From NCBI RefSeq assembly GCF_002256285.1, contig NZ_NKJE01000008.1, positions 1-64,000 on the forward strand: a DNA stretch of 64,000 nucleotides, written 5' to 3'. This stretch comes from Flavobacterium sp. BFFFF1 (GTDB taxonomy: Bacteria > Bacteroidota > Bacteroidia > Flavobacteriales > Flavobacteriaceae). How positions within the stretch are numbered: position 1 is the first letter of the stretch; every line of letters starts with the position of its first letter. The translations under genes were made by a program, and so were the position numbers. The notes under the pieces were generated by a model that was not told where the DNA came from, made no database searches, and was given only the letters and a program-made list of their open reading frames with translations. Below, piece after piece: positions 28,928 to 37,452 of this stretch.

Positions 28928-29251
28928 ATGATTATCTATAACGTCACATCAAACCTCGAAGAATCAATCCATGAACGCTGGCTGCACTGGATGCAGACCA
29001 AACACATCACGGATGTACTGGCAACGGGAAAGTTTACTTCAGCAAGGCTGGCCAGGGTATTGATCGATGAAGAAATGGGCGGTGTCACGTATGCCGTGCA
29101 ATATACAACCGACTGCAAAGAGACGCTCCAACGGTATTATGACGAAGATGCCCCCCGTCTTCGTGAAGAAGGCCATCGGATGTTTGGCGACAAAATGATT
29201 GCATTCAGGACAGAACTCGAAGTCCTCAGTGACCATTTCAGTGTAGAATAG
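28928..29251 (+). CDS. DUF4286 family protein
   Basis: A 107-aa cytoplasmic protein ([20 protein letters not shown]...LDEE-type acidic middle, [18 protein letters not shown]). It matches my memory of DUF4286, a ferredoxin-fold-like family found beside rsmA in flavobacteria. Function unknown. It lies 40 bp before rsmA on the same strand. Confidence 0.85.
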   Translation: MIIYNVTSNLEESIHERWLHWMQTKHITDVLATGKFTSARLARVLIDEEMGGVTYAVQYTTDCKETLQRYYDEDAPRLREEGHRMFGDKMIAFRTELEVLSDHFSVE

Positions 29252-29291
29252 GAAACCTTTTCAGGTTACCATAACGAAAAAAAACTCCAGG

Positions 29292-30071
29292 ATGGATAAA
29301 GTAAAAGCCAAAAAACATCTAGGGCAGCATTTTCTAAAAGATGAAAGCATTGCCTCCCAGATTGCCGAAAGCCTGAACGGAAACGGCTACAACGATGTGC
29401 TTGAAATCGGTCCGGGAATGGGTGTACTCACAAAATACCTGCTCGATAAACCTTACAACACTTATGTAATCGAGATCGACAAGGAATCAGTAGAATACCT
29501 AAACGCCAATTATCCAACGCTGCACGGCCGGATTATCAGCGAAGATTTCCTAAAATACAACATCAACTCGGTTTTCGAAGGAAAGCAGTTTGCCATCATC
29601 GGCAATTTCCCTTATAATATTTCGACCCAGATTGTATTTCGCGCCTTAGAATTCCGCAACCAGATTCCGGAATTTGCTGGCATGTTCCAAAAAGAAGTCG
29701 CGGAACGCATCTGTGAAAAAAAGGGCTCCAAAGCCTACGGAATCCTCTCAGTCCTCGCGCAGGCTTTTTACGATGCCGAATACCTGTTCACTGTTTCAGA
29801 GCATGTATTTGATCCACCACCAAAAGTAAAATCAGGGGTATTGCGCCTCCGCAGAAAAGACAATTACACCTTGCCATGCGGTGAAAAATTGTTTTTTACG
29901 GTGGTTAAAACCGCGTTCCAACAGCGGCGCAAGACATTAAGAAATAGTTTAAAAACCTTAAATTTGTCGGATAATTTGCGGGAAGACACTATCTTTGACC
30001 TCCGTCCGGAACAGTTGTCCGTGGAACAGTTTATCGCTTTGACACAAAAAATAGAAGCCGATGGAATTTAA
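29292..30071 (+). CDS. rsmA: 16S rRNA (adenine1518/1519-N6) dimethyltransferase
   Basis: A 259-aa SAM-dependent enzyme (KsgA) that dimethylates two adjacent adenines near the 3' end of 16S rRNA. The N-terminus [13 protein letters not shown] is diagnostic. The SAM-binding motif [12 protein letters not shown] and the catalytic motif NFPYNIS are present. Its last 11 bp overlap the start of mgtE, so the two genes are coupled. Confidence 0.97.
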   Translation: MDKVKAKKHLGQHFLKDESIASQIAESLNGNGYNDVLEIGPGMGVLTKYLLDKPYNTYVIEIDKESVEYLNANYPTLHGRIISEDFLKYNINSVFEGKQFAIIGNFPYNISTQIVFRALEFRNQIPEFAGMFQKEVAERICEKKGSKAYGILSVLAQAFYDAEYLFTVSEHVFDPPPKVKSGVLRLRRKDNYTLPCGEKLFFTVVKTAFQQRRKTLRNSLKTLNLSDNLREDTIFDLRPEQLSVEQFIALTQKIEADGI

Positions 30072-31410
30072 ACTCAGCAAGGAATTAATCACGCAGTTAG
30101 AAGAACTCATTCAGTCGAAAAACGACCAGCAACTGGAAGTTTTACTGAATGACATTCATCATGCCGATATTGCTGAGATTCTTGACGAGCTCGATTTTGA
30201 CGATGCCACGTACATCTTTAAAGTACTGGACAGCGAAAAAACGGCAGAAATCCTGCTGGAACTCGAAGACGACCTTAGGGAAAATATCCTGAAAAGGCTT
30301 TCCCCAAAAGAAATCGCTGAAGAGCTGGACGAGCTCGAAACCAATGATGCAGCTGATATCATCGCAGAACTTTCCAAAGACCGAAAAGAGGAAGTAATCT
30401 CTGAGCTTCAGGATGTTGAACATGCCAAAGACATCGTGGACCTGCTGCGATACGATGAACACACCGCAGGCGGTATTATGCATAAGGAATTGGTAAAAGT
30501 CAACGAAAACTGGAGCGTATTGACCTGCGTGAAGGAAATGCGCATTCAGGCAGAGAATATTTCCCGCGTGCATTCCATTTACGTGGTGGATGACGAAGAC
30601 CGACTTAAAGGCCGCCTTTCCCTTAAAGATTTGCTGATCACATCAACACGGCAGCAGATCAACGACATTTATATCCGAAAATTAAACTCGGTCAAAGTGG
30701 ATGCCGAAGATGTAGAAGTCGCCCGCATCATGCAGAAATACGATCTTGAAGCGATTCCGGTCATTGATGAGTTAGGTCGCCTTGTAGGCCGCATTACCAT
30801 CGATGACATTGTAGATGTAATCAAAGATGAAGCCGAAAAGGATTACCAGCTGGCCGCGGGTATTACCCAGGACGTAGAAGCCGGTGACAGTGTTTTGGAA
30901 ATGATCAAAGGGCGGTTGCCATGGCTGTTAATTGGGATGGTCATTGAAATCGTGGCTTCGTTCGTACTGAAAGACAATGAAAGCGCATTTGACCGTTATA
31001 AGACACTGATTATCTTCGTTCCATTACTATCGGCTACGGCTGGAAATATCGGCGTACAGGCCTCTGCAATTGTAGTACAGGGATTGGCCAACGGTACGCT
31101 GAAAGAATTCAGTAAGCAATATTTTACAAAGGAATTGACGGTTGCGATGATCTCCGGATCGATTATTTCGATGTTCCTCTTCATTTTCCACACCATTGTG
31201 TACGGGCAGCTGCAGGTCGGTTTGGCGATTTCGATTTCCATTATCGCAGTCATTCTTTTTGCAGCCACGTTAGGCACGCTGGTTCCGCTTTTCCTGAACA
31301 AAAATAAAATCGATCCGGCTATAGCGACGGGGCCTTTTATCACCACTACAAATGATGTGTTTGGAATTATTTTGTATTTTGCCATAGCCAAACTCATCTT
31401 AGGCCTTTAA
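30061..31410 (+). CDS. mgtE: MgtE-type magnesium transporter
   Basis: A 449-aa Mg2+ channel. An acidic N-terminal superhelical domain ([16 protein letters not shown]) is followed by two CBS domains (about residues 130-260), then five transmembrane helices from about residue 280 ([40 protein letters not shown]). The N and CBS domains normally gate the pore in response to intracellular Mg2+. It overlaps rsmA by 11 bp; proC starts 10 bp downstream. Confidence 0.96.
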   Translation: MEFKLSKELITQLEELIQSKNDQQLEVLLNDIHHADIAEILDELDFDDATYIFKVLDSEKTAEILLELEDDLRENILKRLSPKEIAEELDELETNDAADIIAELSKDRKEEVISELQDVEHAKDIVDLLRYDEHTAGGIMHKELVKVNENWSVLTCVKEMRIQAENISRVHSIYVVDDEDRLKGRLSLKDLLITSTRQQINDIYIRKLNSVKVDAEDVEVARIMQKYDLEAIPVIDELGRLVGRITIDDIVDVIKDEAEKDYQLAAGITQDVEAGDSVLEMIKGRLPWLLIGMVIEIVASFVLKDNESAFDRYKTLIIFVPLLSATAGNIGVQASAIVVQGLANGTLKEFSKQYFTKELTVAMISGSIISMFLFIFHTIVYGQLQVGLAISISIIAVILFAATLGTLVPLFLNKNKIDPAIATGPFITTTNDVFGIILYFAIAKLILGL

Positions 31411-31420
31411 AACCAATACC

Positions 31421-32197
31421 ATGAATGTACACATCATCGGCGGCGGGAATCTTGGCGCTGCCATTGCGCTTGGTTTCTCGGCGTATGCCAAAGGCATCAA
31501 CGTAACCGTCACGCGCAGGAATACCGGTTTGATCAAAAACCTCGAACAAAAAGGCATCCGCATCTCATCAGACAATACTTTTGACATCGCTTCCGCAGAT
31601 TTGATTATCCTGACCGTGAAACCATATCAGGCCGAGTCTGTGATCCGTGAAATCCTGCCACATATTGCGGGAAAAACGGTCGCTTCTGCAATCAGCGGAA
31701 TGACGCTGGAGATGTTGCAATCGCTTACTGGCGCGGAGCAGCCACTGGTTCGTATTATGCCAAATATTGCAGCGCAGTTTGGCGCATCGGCGACGTGTAT
31801 TGCGTTTGACGAAAAATACGCAACGCAGGCACAGGACGTCATCATGCTTTTTAAAACGGTCGGTACAGCGCCGGTCATTGACGAAAAATTAATGGATGCG
31901 GCGACGGTACTGGGAGCATGTGGTACCGCCTATGCCTTGCGATACATCAGGGCCTCTATGCAGGCGGGCATTGAAATCGGTTTTGATTCCCAGACCGCAT
32001 TAGCCATCGCTTCGCAGACGGTAAAAGGTGCTGCACAGATGCTATTGGAAGAAAATGTGCATCCGGAGCAGCTTATCGACCGGGTCACGACACCTCAGGG
32101 CTGTACGATTGTCGGGTTAAACGAAATGGAGCACGAAGGATTTAGTTCTTCGCTGATTAAGGGGATTAAAACATCGTTGCAGAAAATTAAGGGATAG
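31421..32197 (+). CDS. proC: Pyrroline-5-carboxylate reductase
   Basis: A 258-aa NAD(P)H-dependent enzyme for the last step of proline synthesis. The Rossmann motif IIGGGNLGAAIALGF opens the protein. VKPYQAESV, SAISGMTLEML and RIMPNIAAQFG are typical of the family. The C-terminal signature region is TTPQGCTIVGLNEMEHEGF. A hairpin repeat element starts 4 bp after the stop and probably ends the serS-proC gene cluster. Confidence 0.95.
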   Translation: MNVHIIGGGNLGAAIALGFSAYAKGINVTVTRRNTGLIKNLEQKGIRISSDNTFDIASADLIILTVKPYQAESVIREILPHIAGKTVASAISGMTLEMLQSLTGAEQPLVRIMPNIAAQFGASATCIAFDEKYATQAQDVIMLFKTVGTAPVIDEKLMDAATVLGACGTAYALRYIRASMQAGIEIGFDSQTALAIASQTVKGAAQMLLEENVHPEQLIDRVTTPQGCTIVGLNEMEHEGFSSSLIKGIKTSLQKIKG

Positions 32198-32201
32198 GCC
32201 C

Positions 32202-32294
32202 TTAGCCCGTCCCGAAATTTCGGGAGCAGCGGCATCCTTTTCCTTTTTTCTGTAAAAAGGAAAGGATACAGTGGACAGCAGGAACCAGCTCCTG
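32202..32294 (+). repeat. Hairpin repeat element, copy 2 of 5
   Basis: TTAGCCC, then a 16-bp palindrome TCCCGAAATTTCGGGA (32210-32225), then GCAGCGGCATCCTTTTCC, a stem closing with GGAAAGGATACAGTGGACAG and CAGGAACCAGCTCCT. It starts 4 bp after the proC stop, and its long stem can act as a terminator. Confidence 0.78.
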
Positions 32295-32342
32295 TAACAA
32301 AATATATGAGCCTTCCTGAAAGAATTCCCTTTTCTTTTTTTA

Positions 32343-32350
32343 TAACTTTG
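32343..32350 (+). promoter_or_regulatory. -7 promoter element
   Basis: TAACTTTG matches TAnnTTTG and lies 20 bp before the TTG start of the dehydrogenase gene at 32370. Confidence 0.45.
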
Positions 32351-32369
32351 GACCACCAATACCTTTCGT

Positions 32370-33329
32370 TTGAAACCATCTACCCTCAAAATATTACACC
32401 TCGACAGCAACCACCCGCTGCTATTCGCGCAATTAGAACAAGCTGGTTTTGAAAACCATCAGGATTTTGTTTCTTCGAAAGAGACTGTGGAAGCGAAGAT
32501 CCATGAATACCAGGGCATCGTGATCAGGAGCCGGTTTAAGATTGACAGGGTGTTTCTGGACAAAGCCGTTAACTTACAGTTCATTGCACGGGTTGGCGCG
32601 GGTCTCGAAAGTATTGACACAGACTATGCGTCGGCGAAAAATATTGCTTTGATTGCGGCGCCCGAAGGCAATAGAAATGCCGTTGCGGAGCATGCGCTGG
32701 GCATGTTGCTTTCACTGTTTAACAAGCTCAATAAAGCAGACCGCGAAATTCGCTCGGGACATTGGAACCGGGAAGCCAATCGGGGCCATGAGCTCGATGG
32801 AAAAACGGTAGGGATTATTGGTTATGGCAATATGGGCAAGGCTTTTGCGAGAAAATTGCGTGGCTTTGCCGTGACGGTTTTATGCTATGATATTTTAGAA
32901 AATGTAGGTGATGCCAATGCAAAGCAGGTCTCACTGGCAGAGTTGCAGCAGCAAGCGGATGTACTAAGCCTGCACATCCCGTGGACCCCGGAAACTGATA
33001 AAATGGTGAATCAAAATTTCATCGACGCTTTCGCTAAGCCGTTCTGGTTAATAAATACCTCCCGCGGTAAGAATGTGGTTACTGCTGATTTGGCTAATGC
33101 GTTACAATCCGGGAAGGTTTTAGGTGCAGGGCTTGATGTGCTGGAGTATGAAAAAAGCTCATTTGAGCATCTTTTTGAAGAGCATGACATTCCCGAAGCG
33201 TTTCGGTATTTACTCAAAGCGGATAACGTTTTGCTTTCCCCGCATATTGCCGGCTGGACCTATGAAAGCCATGCTTTGCTGGCACAGGTGATTGTGGATA
33301 AAATCAACTCAATGTACCTGGCCGATTAG
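32370..33329 (+). CDS. D-2-hydroxyacid dehydrogenase (phosphoglycerate dehydrogenase-like)
   Basis: A 319-aa NAD-dependent dehydrogenase. The nucleotide-binding motif is VGIIGYGNMGKAFARKL (about residues 147-163). The catalytic residues appear as ARVGAGLESID, NTSRGKNV (Arg), an acidic LDVLEYE, and LSPHIAGWT (His). It lacks the C-terminal ACT domain of full-length SerA, so it is either a short 3-phosphoglycerate dehydrogenase or a related 2-hydroxyacid enzyme. The start is a TTG at 32370, 20 bp after a promoter motif; no ATG fits the conserved N-terminus. Confidence 0.88.
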   Translation: MKPSTLKILHLDSNHPLLFAQLEQAGFENHQDFVSSKETVEAKIHEYQGIVIRSRFKIDRVFLDKAVNLQFIARVGAGLESIDTDYASAKNIALIAAPEGNRNAVAEHALGMLLSLFNKLNKADREIRSGHWNREANRGHELDGKTVGIIGYGNMGKAFARKLRGFAVTVLCYDILENVGDANAKQVSLAELQQQADVLSLHIPWTPETDKMVNQNFIDAFAKPFWLINTSRGKNVVTADLANALQSGKVLGAGLDVLEYEKSSFEHLFEEHDIPEAFRYLLKADNVLLSPHIAGWTYESHALLAQVIVDKINSMYLAD

Positions 33330-33416
33330 AAAATAAATTGAAGTTTAGTCGCTAAAACATAACCTATTCCAATAAATTATTTATTTTTATACACCAATAA
33401 CCAAAACCAAAATATT

Positions 33417-33803
33417 ATGACTGAAGTGAACAATACCGAGAGCTGGAATACACCGCCGCCAAATATCCCTTATTTTAAAGTTGATCCGGTAGCTGTGTTG
33501 CTGCTTGGAATTGTAACCTGTGGATTGTATTTGATTTACTGGAATATCAAAGTGGCTGATGTACTGAATGCGGTCAATGAGCGTGAAGTGATTTCGCAGC
33601 CAGTCGCGATTTTCGCCGGATGCTGCTCGCCTGTAAATATGTATTTTTATTACCTCGCAGGCAAGGACGGACTTCCAAAAGTATATCAAAGGACAGGTTC
33701 TTTACAAAAAGACGATTCTACTTTGCTGCTTATTCTGGGCTTCTTTATCCCAATGGTGGCTGCGATGATTGTACAAGGTGACATCAACAGATTATATAAA
33801 TAA
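33417..33803 (+). CDS. DUF4234-like small membrane protein
   Basis: A 128-aa protein with a soluble N-terminus and three hydrophobic stretches (VAVLLLGIVTCGLYLIYW, a middle one around VAIFAGCCSPVNMYFYYLAG, and LLLILGFFIPMVAAMIV). The CTCGLY-like motif VTCGLYLIYW is typical of DUF4234. Function unknown. It appears translationally linked to the next gene. Confidence 0.72.
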   Translation: MTEVNNTESWNTPPPNIPYFKVDPVAVLLLGIVTCGLYLIYWNIKVADVLNAVNEREVISQPVAIFAGCCSPVNMYFYYLAGKDGLPKVYQRTGSLQKDDSTLLLILGFFIPMVAAMIVQGDINRLYK

Positions 33804-34245
33804 GAGTACACGCAACAGGCGTAAAATTTACGGAATTGCCGGAGCGTTAATCACGCTGGCAGTTCCGTTTTTTTTAATGCAGCAAAACGCTGACCATCAT
33901 TTGGATACTGCGCAGTCGCTGTGCCCTTTTAAACTGCTTACGGGCTTCCCCTGCCCAGGCTGTGGTATTACCAAGTCGTTGGTTTACCTGTATGATGGCA
34001 ACTTGTATAAAAGCCTGTACTACCATATCTTCGGGCCGTTTGTAATTTTGTTTTGTGTGGTCACGGTTTTCGTGCTTTCAGCGGAACTGGCGACCGGAAA
34101 GGAATATTTCAACAAATGGCTGTACAACAGGAAACTCGCCATTGTATTGGGAATTACTTTGGCCATTTACCACAGCGTACGTTTGGTCTATTTTGTGATG
34201 GAGCACAATTGGGATGATGTATTAAAGCAATCCATCTGGAAATAA
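33769..34245 (+). CDS. DUF2752 membrane protein
   Basis: A 158-aa protein with about three transmembrane segments and the family motif CPFKLLTGFPCPGCGITKSL. Function unknown. The only in-frame start that I find before the first membrane segment is the TTG at 33769, which overlaps the upstream gene by 35 bp. An ATG further in would remove the first helix, so the start is uncertain. Its stop codon lies inside a 74-bp repeat that carries a terminator. Confidence 0.8.
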   Translation: MYKVTSTDYINKSTRNRRKIYGIAGALITLAVPFFLMQQNADHHLDTAQSLCPFKLLTGFPCPGCGITKSLVYLYDGNLYKSLYYHIFGPFVILFCVVTVFVLSAELATGKEYFNKWLYNRKLAIVLGITLAIYHSVRLVYFVMEHNWDDVLKQSIWK

Positions 34246-34314
34246 AAAAGGCTCCCAATTCAGGAGCCTTTCTCATTTATCTTAAAGCGAAATTAATTCA
34301 CAGTAACGTTGTCA
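34241..34314. repeat. 74-bp direct repeat, copy 1 (gene 3' end plus terminator)
   Basis: Identical to 35307-35380. On the minus strand it codes for DNVTVN and a stop, the end of the lipoprotein gene at 35359, then carries the hairpin AGGCTCC-TGAATT-GGGAGCCT with T runs on both sides. Just upstream on the minus strand (to about 34345) a short orphan frame reads KYYETFDRTPLNNA and runs into this end, so it is the tail of a lost gene. The hairpin also serves as terminator for the plus-strand gene ending at 34245. Confidence 0.9.
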
Positions 34315-34366
34315 GCATTGTTGAGGGGTGTTCTGTCAAACGTTTCATAATATTTCAAATAGAAAA

Positions 34367-34765
34367 TTACGATTGTCTCCACTTCAACAGCAAAATTGGG
34401 AATCCAATCAGGAATATCCCAATGATAGAAATCATCCAAAGTTTAAACCATTTATTGGCATTGGCGTTTTTAAACTTTGCTTGATAATGAGCAACCTTTG
34501 GCTTATAATATTGATAATTAGCAAAAGATATTACTGCATATATTAAAATAGCAAACGTGCTTAACTGGATTTTTGATATATCATTTTCTATGATATAATC
34601 CATAATAAAATTTTCATGGGGAGAGAATATTGCTCTTGCAGTAAGAACAAAAAAGGCAAGGCCTGCCATTTCCAACAAGCTTAAATATTGCGTTGCGTTA
34701 AATATTGATAAGTCGTTACGATAATATTCGTGCAATCTGTAAAAAATGTAGTTTATTATTTCCAT
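34367..34765 (-). CDS. Small membrane protein of unknown function
   Basis: A 132-aa protein with about three hydrophobic helices (MAGLAFFVLTARAIF, LSTFAILIYAVISFANY, MISIIGIFLIGFPILLL). I do not recognise a family. It starts only 11 bp after the stop of a decayed reading frame (34777) whose C-terminus is hydrophobic. That tight coupling is the usual layout of an effector and its immunity protein, but this is only a suggestion. Confidence 0.6.
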   Translation of the reverse strand: MEIINYIFYRLHEYYRNDLSIFNATQYLSLLEMAGLAFFVLTARAIFSPHENFIMDYIIENDISKIQLSTFAILIYAVISFANYQYYKPKVAHYQAKFKNANANKWFKLWMISIIGIFLIGFPILLLKWRQS

Positions 34766-34776
34766 AGATTTTAGAT

Positions 34777-35160
34777 TTAGTCAAATAATGAATCAAAATA
34801 ATCTCCGATATTGTTACCAGTGGTGGCAAGCACAAGGATATCTGCTGCAAAATAAATCCCTGCGACGGGCGCGCGCCAACCAGTCATAGCATATAATTCA
34901 CCTTCCAATGTTCCACCCAAAGTCCGCTGTCATTCGATATTGCTATTGATATTTAATTTCCGAATCCAGAAATTACTTCCTGTTCCAAAATTGACGTTAA
35001 ATTTCACCAGCGATTGCGTAGAATTAGAATAACCGCCTGCAAGATATTCCCCTTAGTAGGTATAATTTTGGCAAGCAGATCGTCATATTCGCCTCCACAT
35101 GTTTTAAATCACCCAATGGCACCTACACTATCCGCCATACGATTTTCCCATTCTATTTTT
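34777..35160 (-). pseudogene. Decayed repeat-protein fragment
   Basis: Minus-strand pieces read FKTCGGEYDDLLAKIIPTKG, then after a one-base shift YLAGGYSNSTQSL and GTGSNFWIRKLNINSNIE, then after an in-frame TGA QRTLGGTLEGELYAMTGWRA and GNNIGDYFDSLFD with a stop. The pattern (GG.xDD...PTxdGnYlaGGYSnS...FWixKLN.nGnIeWQkTlGG) is the repeat found in many Bacteroidota T9SS proteins. Both disrupted Trp positions are now TGA. The hydrophobic C-terminus (APVAGIYFAADILVLATTG) is different in character. The 5' end is approximate. Confidence 0.6.
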
Positions 35161-35306
35161 TGCGTATATAGTGATATTTGGCACATAAATACTTAAGTCA
35201 TAAAAATCTTTGTCATGAGTTCGAGTTTTTGACGAAAGTAAATTATCTGTATTTCTTTAACAAACAATTATGTGAAATAAGTATTAATTTCTAATCGCAA
35301 TAAGCC

Positions 35307-35380
35307 AATAAAAAAGGCTCCCAATTCAGGAGCCTTTCTCATTTATCTTAAAGCGAAATTAATTCACAGTAACGTTGTCA
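35307..35380. repeat. 74-bp direct repeat, copy 2 (3' end and terminator of the DUF5689 gene)
   Basis: Identical to 34241-34314. It contains the last six codons and stop of the lipoprotein gene at 35359 and its terminator hairpin (AGGCTCC/GGGAGCCT, 35316-35336). Confidence 0.92.
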
Positions 35381-36807
35381 ATTTGCATCGTCGTCGTATT
35401 TCCTGTAAGTCCGCTTCCGACGTATTCGAACACGAAATACCCATTGCCGGTTAACGTCGCAGGGATTGCGTAGTTCCCGCTCGGTGTAAAGTTTGCAGGA
35501 TATCCTGTAGCCAATCCAGCGGAAATAGTGAAGTTAGACGTAATGTCTACCAAAGCTGCATTGTTAACGGGACCGCCGGGCGTATAATCTGATGCGCTTA
35601 TGTAATATACTTTCAAAACCGGGCCAGTGACAAAACCTGCTTTTGACTGAAATGAAAAATTACTCGCAGCAGTGAAATCCACTGGCATGAAAAACAACGA
35701 ACGGTTGTCTTCGTTCACCAACGTCGTAGAAGTTGAAGATGTAAAAGACGTCATCTGGAGGTACTTATTATTGCTGAAGGTGGTTGTCTGCCAATAACGC
35801 GTACCTACCACAGGATCGTTGATGTATTTTGGAAAAGTCCTGTTTCCAGGGCTTGTAGTAACACCGCTCTCGAAAGTTTCATTGAAGCTTCCTGAGAATG
35901 TAAGTGCATTTCCAACGATAGGTGAGGAAAGGTCAATTGTGAATCTTGGCTCAGTCAGTTTAATATCGTTTTTAGTACGTGCCAGGAATTGGTATGTCCC
36001 GCTGAACTTGGTCAATACACCCCTTATCTTACCACTGGTTCCCGGTGCGATATCCCCTGCAAAATTGGCAAAGCTGCTTGTGCGGAAATCAATCGTATTG
36101 CCCACATTGTCGGTAAGCAAGTGGTTTGTGGCGCCGCCCAGGTCATCCGTTGCATCATAAAGGGTCTTACCTACGACATCCGTTGTAAACTGCACACCGT
36201 CAAGTTCGATCAGTGTATTCAGGTTGGCATCATTCTTTGCCTCTGCAATGGTCATTGTCCTTACCAGATCTTCCTCACCAAGCCTTGTACAAGAACGTAC
36301 AAGCACTTTAGCGTAATCAAAAATGGAAAGCCTTCCAACTGCATAGACTGCGGGATTTGTGTCCGTTGCAGGATCTAATTCATACAGCCCTCCAATACGC
36401 ATTGACTCGTTATAAATGTCACGGTACTGTCCCTTTAATTTGATAAATACTTTAGTCCCTGTAGGATAGTTTACAAATGTTCCGCCTGCATCAACCGGCA
36501 CGCTGAATCCAACCGGCGCTGAACCGTTTGTAGGGTGTGTCTGGAATGATATGGATTTGTAGAAGTTCCCGCCTTCATCACTTGAAGTGACGTAAGCCTC
36601 AATGATGTCATCGTCTGTATAAGGCTGGTCCGGCAGTACCTCTGCAGGTACGGTCGCGATGATTTCCTGTACTGTTTTGTTGGCCGAAAGGCTTGTTTCG
36701 GGGCAGTCCAAATTTGGGGTGCCATACTCGTCGTCATTGGCACAACCAGCGACAACACCAGTTAAAAGCGCCGTCATGAAAACGGTTTTGAAAATATTTA
36801 ATTTCAT
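35359..36807 (-). CDS. DUF5689-type lipoprotein in a TonB receptor operon
   Basis: A 482-aa surface or periplasmic lipoprotein. The start at 36807 gives MKLNIFKTVFMTALLTGVVAGC, a lipobox with Cys22. Residues of about 40-290 match DUF5689 (TDDDIIEAYVTSSDEGGNFY, RSCTRLGEEDLV, RGVLTKFSGTYQFLARTKND), an OB-like fold. A C-terminal jelly-roll-like domain follows (TFETGV-like FNETFESGVTTSPG, ending QIDNVTVN). Third gene of an operon after the TonB receptor and a choice-of-anchor J lipoprotein. By analogy it binds the ligand imported by the receptor. Confidence 0.85.
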   Translation of the reverse strand: MKLNIFKTVFMTALLTGVVAGCANDDEYGTPNLDCPETSLSANKTVQEIIATVPAEVLPDQPYTDDDIIEAYVTSSDEGGNFYKSISFQTHPTNGSAPVGFSVPVDAGGTFVNYPTGTKVFIKLKGQYRDIYNESMRIGGLYELDPATDTNPAVYAVGRLSIFDYAKVLVRSCTRLGEEDLVRTMTIAEAKNDANLNTLIELDGVQFTTDVVGKTLYDATDDLGGATNHLLTDNVGNTIDFRTSSFANFAGDIAPGTSGKIRGVLTKFSGTYQFLARTKNDIKLTEPRFTIDLSSPIVGNALTFSGSFNETFESGVTTSPGNRTFPKYINDPVVGTRYWQTTTFSNNKYLQMTSFTSSTSTTLVNEDNRSLFFMPVDFTAASNFSFQSKAGFVTGPVLKVYYISASDYTPGGPVNNAALVDITSNFTISAGLATGYPANFTPSGNYAIPATLTGNGYFVFEYVGSGLTGNTTTMQIDNVTVN

Positions 36808-36825
36808 ATTTTTTTGCAATAATAA

Positions 36826-37440
36826 TTAGTTGTGATAAATCCTTACGTTATCAATTTGGTACGAACCATCGATAGCATTGGCAGTTCCTCCGGTCACTTT
36901 AAAGGCCACGTGAATATTTCCCGTATATCCCGACAAGTCGATTTCGCCAGAATCCTGAAACACAAAATAATTCGCGTCAACCGTTGGTAGGTTAGCTTGT
37001 AATGGCGTCCATGTTGCAGCAGCAAAGTTCGTTCCATCATAATCTGATGATATCAACACTTCAAGTTTGTTTGATACAGTGTTGCTGACATAACTTTGAG
37101 AAACCTGGAATCTGAGGATCTCACCCTCAGCAACATCCATACTTACCGCTGGTGAAACCAGCCACCCAATGTTAGACGGCTCACCGGATTGGTAGGAGGT
37201 AAACTCCGCATAACCATTTCCCTGATAAATCTGTTGCTTCCATTTTGCGGTACCGGCAGTTGCGATATTCTCCCAATTGGTTATAACCAATGGGGTGTTG
37301 TCTGCGCTGTGTAAAAAATCCTCAGCAAGTACAAGCGGCGTAAATTCGGCTGTCTTGTAATCTTCATCCTGTGTGCATCCGGCCAATGCTACAATCGCAA
37401 CGGCAGCCAGCGCCCAGATTTTTAAATTTTTAATTTTCAT
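36826..37440 (-). CDS. Choice-of-anchor J / DUF5017-like lipoprotein
   Basis: A 204-aa lipoprotein (MKIKNLKIWALAAVAIVALAGC, Cys22) with one jelly-roll-like domain (LVITNWENIATAGTAKWKQQ...WLVSPAVSMD...YQIDNVRIYHN), the pattern of choice-of-anchor J or cleaved-adhesin domains. It lies 12 bp after the receptor gene and 18 bp before the DUF5689 gene, so it is a member of the same operon. Probably an accessory surface binding protein. Confidence 0.82.
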   Translation of the reverse strand: MKIKNLKIWALAAVAIVALAGCTQDEDYKTAEFTPLVLAEDFLHSADNTPLVITNWENIATAGTAKWKQQIYQGNGYAEFTSYQSGEPSNIGWLVSPAVSMDVAEGEILRFQVSQSYVSNTVSNKLEVLISSDYDGTNFAAATWTPLQANLPTVDANYFVFQDSGEIDLSGYTGNIHVAFKVTGGTANAIDGSYQIDNVRIYHN

Positions 37441-37452
37441 AACTATCTTTTT

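Noticed and set aside
30142..30573. Antisense reading frames over mgtE
   Set aside because: They are complements of the acidic coding sequence, with low-complexity composition and no independent signals.
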